From contig MEZF01000040.1 in assembly GCA_001774245.1 (NCBI GenBank), forward strand, positions 12,682 through 18,391: a stretch of DNA of 5,710 bases, given 5' to 3'. Positions 4,370 to 5,710 of this stretch are shown in pieces (positions within the stretch are counted from its first letter, which is position 1; the number at the start of each line of letters is the position of its first letter). The DNA is from Candidatus Bathyarchaeota archaeon RBG_13_52_12 (GTDB lineage: Archaea; Thermoproteota; Bathyarchaeia; TCS64). The position numbers and the translations under genes are program-made. The notes under the pieces are model-generated. The model did not search any database, had not been told where the DNA came from, and was given only the letters and a program-made list of their open reading frames with translations.

Positions 4370-5663
4370 CCTCGAAACTGAGAGGTTACAGTGCCTGCAA
4401 GAGGGAAAAGACCTAACACCACTCTTGGCGGAGTTCGGGAGAGTCAAGAGCCTCAACCTCAAGGATCAGGGGAATCAGTCAGCGGCGCAAGGGCTCCTCG
4501 ACGAAACCATTTCGCTGCCGGTTCGCGACGATTTCCCCCATGTTGAGCCGTCTGGTCTCGAAGAGATACGGGCAGCTAGACTGAGACAATCCTCGATGGG
4601 TGTGAACCTCCCGAGGGGAGGTCTGTTCGACAAGGTTTACGGTGCTTGGCTCGGGAGGGTCTCTGGTTGCCTCCTCGGGAAGCCTGTTGAGACTTGGAGG
4701 AGCCCACGCCTCTGGGGTTTCCTCAGGGAAACAGGGCAATATCCTCTGGGCGATTACATCAGTGTCGACGTTCCCGAGGAGATTCTTCAGAAGTATGAAG
4801 TCGACAAGGAGGGGTGCTTTATCGAGAATGTTGATCACATGATTGAGGACGATGACACGAACTACACTACTATTGGTTTAGCCGTTATGACGAGGCATGG
4901 GCGTGGCTTCACCTCACTCGACGTCGCTAATCTCTGGCTCCACGAGATGCCTATCCTTCATACATTCACCGCGGAGCGTGTCGCCTACAGGAACCTCTGC
5001 CTGTTAATCCCTCCCCCCGCGTCGGCGATGTATAGGAATCCGCATAGGGAGTGGATTGGGGCTCAGATAAGGGCCGATTTCTGGGGGTATTCGGCGCCCG
5101 GGGATCCTGAGCTCGCTGCTGAGTACGCGTGGAGGGACGCCTGTGTCTCGCATGTCAAGAACGGTGTCTATGGGGAGATGTGGGTCGCTGCGATGATTGC
5201 CACTGCCTTCTCAACTGATGATGTCTCGGTAATAATTGAATCCGGTCTCTCCCAGATCCCCTACCGCTGTCGCTTAGCTGGTGAGGTGAGGGCGATGATG
5301 AAGTGGAGGGAGGAGGGAGTCGCATACGACGAGGCTGTGAGGCGGATCCACGCCATCTGGGATGAGAGCAGGGCCCACGACTGGTGCCACACGATTAGCA
5401 ACGCCCGTATCGTTGCGCTGGGGCTCCTTTGGGGGGATGGGGATTTCGGTGACAGTATTACAAAGGCTGTGCAGCCCGGTTTCGATACTGACTGCAACGG
5501 GGCAACTGTGGGCTCTATTATGGGCGTTATCCGCGGCGCTTCAAAGATACCTACGAAGTGGAAGGCTCCCTTCAACGACACCCTGGAAACCGGTGTCTCC
5601 GGCTACCATAAGGTGAAGATCAGGTACATGGCGGAGGAGACGCTCCGTCTCAACGAAGCGTAA
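4308..5663 (+). CDS. ADP-ribosylglycohydrolase (ARH/DraG-fold) family protein with N-terminal extension
   Basis: The family uses two magnesium ions to cleave N- or O-glycosidic bonds of ADP-ribose or related nucleoside compounds. The all-helical catalytic domain starts near residue 105 with FDKVYGAWLGRVSGCLLGKPVE, a diagnostic block. The metal sites are visible as EDDDT at 180-184 and GFDTDCNGATVGSIMG at 391-406 (Asp393 and Asp395). GVYGEMW at 286-292 is another family-like block. About 105 residues precede the domain, including an acidic/basic helical stretch with EGKDL (32-36) and PSGLEEIRAAR (81-91); I recall such extensions in a subgroup of roughly 450-residue members, but I do not know their role. 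No signal peptide or membrane helix is seen. The start is uncertain: GTG 4308 is the longest choice, ATG 4329 or 4335 are alternatives, and the strongest ribosome site serves an out-of-frame ATG at 4298. It diverges from the M20 gene. Substrate is unknown; protein de-ADP-ribosylation should not be assumed. Confidence 0.88.
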   Translation: MLRWRAGMEMIHWWLYISKDDLETERLQCLQEGKDLTPLLAEFGRVKSLNLKDQGNQSAAQGLLDETISLPVRDDFPHVEPSGLEEIRAARLRQSSMGVNLPRGGLFDKVYGAWLGRVSGCLLGKPVETWRSPRLWGFLRETGQYPLGDYISVDVPEEILQKYEVDKEGCFIENVDHMIEDDDTNYTTIGLAVMTRHGRGFTSLDVANLWLHEMPILHTFTAERVAYRNLCLLIPPPASAMYRNPHREWIGAQIRADFWGYSAPGDPELAAEYAWRDACVSHVKNGVYGEMWVAAMIATAFSTDDVSVIIESGLSQIPYRCRLAGEVRAMMKWREEGVAYDEAVRRIHAIWDESRAHDWCHTISNARIVALGLLWGDGDFGDSITKAVQPGFDTDCNGATVGSIMGVIRGASKIPTKWKAPFNDTLETGVSGYHKVKIRYMAEETLRLNEA

Positions 5664-5694
5664 CTCTGAATGATTGGACGCCGCATGCGCTGTG

Positions 5695-5710
5695 GTGGGT
5701 TCAAGTCTCA
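5695..5710 (+). other. tRNA T-arm-like sequence cut by the window edge
   Basis: GTGGG (5695-5699), loop TTCAAGT (5700-5706) and CTCA (5707-5710) form a T-arm: G-C, G-T, G-C and T-A pairs are visible and the fifth lies outside. GGTTCAAGTC matches the internal B-box of tRNA genes. I could not find a D-arm, anticodon stem or acceptor 5' strand upstream, and the base before the arm is G where tRNAs have C or T (position 48). It could be a tRNA 3' fragment, an intron-bearing or split tRNA, or chance. Confidence 0.25.

Noticed and set aside
4479..5581. Minus-strand frames of 106-119 codons and plus-strand frames of 66-84 codons inside the ARH gene
   Set aside because: They overlap the ARH catalytic domain, whose metal motifs are intact, and have no recognisable content.
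5647..5710. Complete tRNA overlapping the end of the ARH gene
   Set aside because: Counting back from the T-arm gives no acceptor strand, no D-arm with GG, no pairing anticodon stem, and an ordinary tRNA would have to start inside the coding region.

Overview
The window looks like a piece of an archaeal chromosome. I see A/T-rich boxes of archaeal TATA type about 25-50 bases before genes, GAGGTGA Shine-Dalgarno sequences, one gene that looks nearly leaderless, TTG and GTG starts, and heavy use of AGG/AGA for arginine. The lineage is inferred only loosely (a Thermoproteota/Bathyarchaeia-like or related archaeon); no marker gene in the window settles it.

Layout: (1) 1-1383, plus strand, A/T-rich: the 3' part of a helicase IV-type (HelD) UvrD/Rep superfamily 1 helicase ending in three C4 zinc fingers; the gene begins before the window. 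(2) 1384-1788: about 400 bases without a gene, holding a T-rich terminator candidate, several inverted repeats that could form RNA hairpins, a short tandem repeat inside a hairpin, and the promoter of the next gene. (3) 1789-2079, plus: a 96-residue DUF1844-family protein. (4) 2094-2861, minus: a classical short-chain dehydrogenase/reductase, convergent with the DUF1844 gene. (5) 2943-4196, minus: an M20-family metallopeptidase/deacylase of the ArgE/DapE type, 81 bases upstream of the dehydrogenase. (6) 4197-4307: a divergent promoter region. (7) 4308-5663, plus: an ADP-ribosylglycohydrolase (ARH/DraG-fold) family protein with a long N-terminal extension; its start is in conflict with the best ribosome binding site. 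(8) 5664-5710: a short tail ending in a tRNA T-arm-like sequence cut by the window edge.

Base composition changes sharply between the helicase (sampled 60-base lines 28-45% G+C) and the genes after about 1780 (sampled lines about 62-63%). The helicase is therefore probably part of an acquired or otherwise distinct segment. The dehydrogenase and M20 hydrolase lie in the same direction and may form a small catabolic unit, with the divergent ARH-family gene possibly sharing its regulation. The three enzyme families suggest processing of small metabolites (amide or ester cleavage, alcohol/ketone redox, N-glycoside cleavage), but no substrate can be named from sequence. I found no CRISPR array, insertion sequence or complete RNA gene. 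The most interesting points are the frame conflict at the start of the ARH gene, the structured 1450-1721 region, a palindrome on the DUF1844 TATA box, and the T-arm-like element at the right edge.
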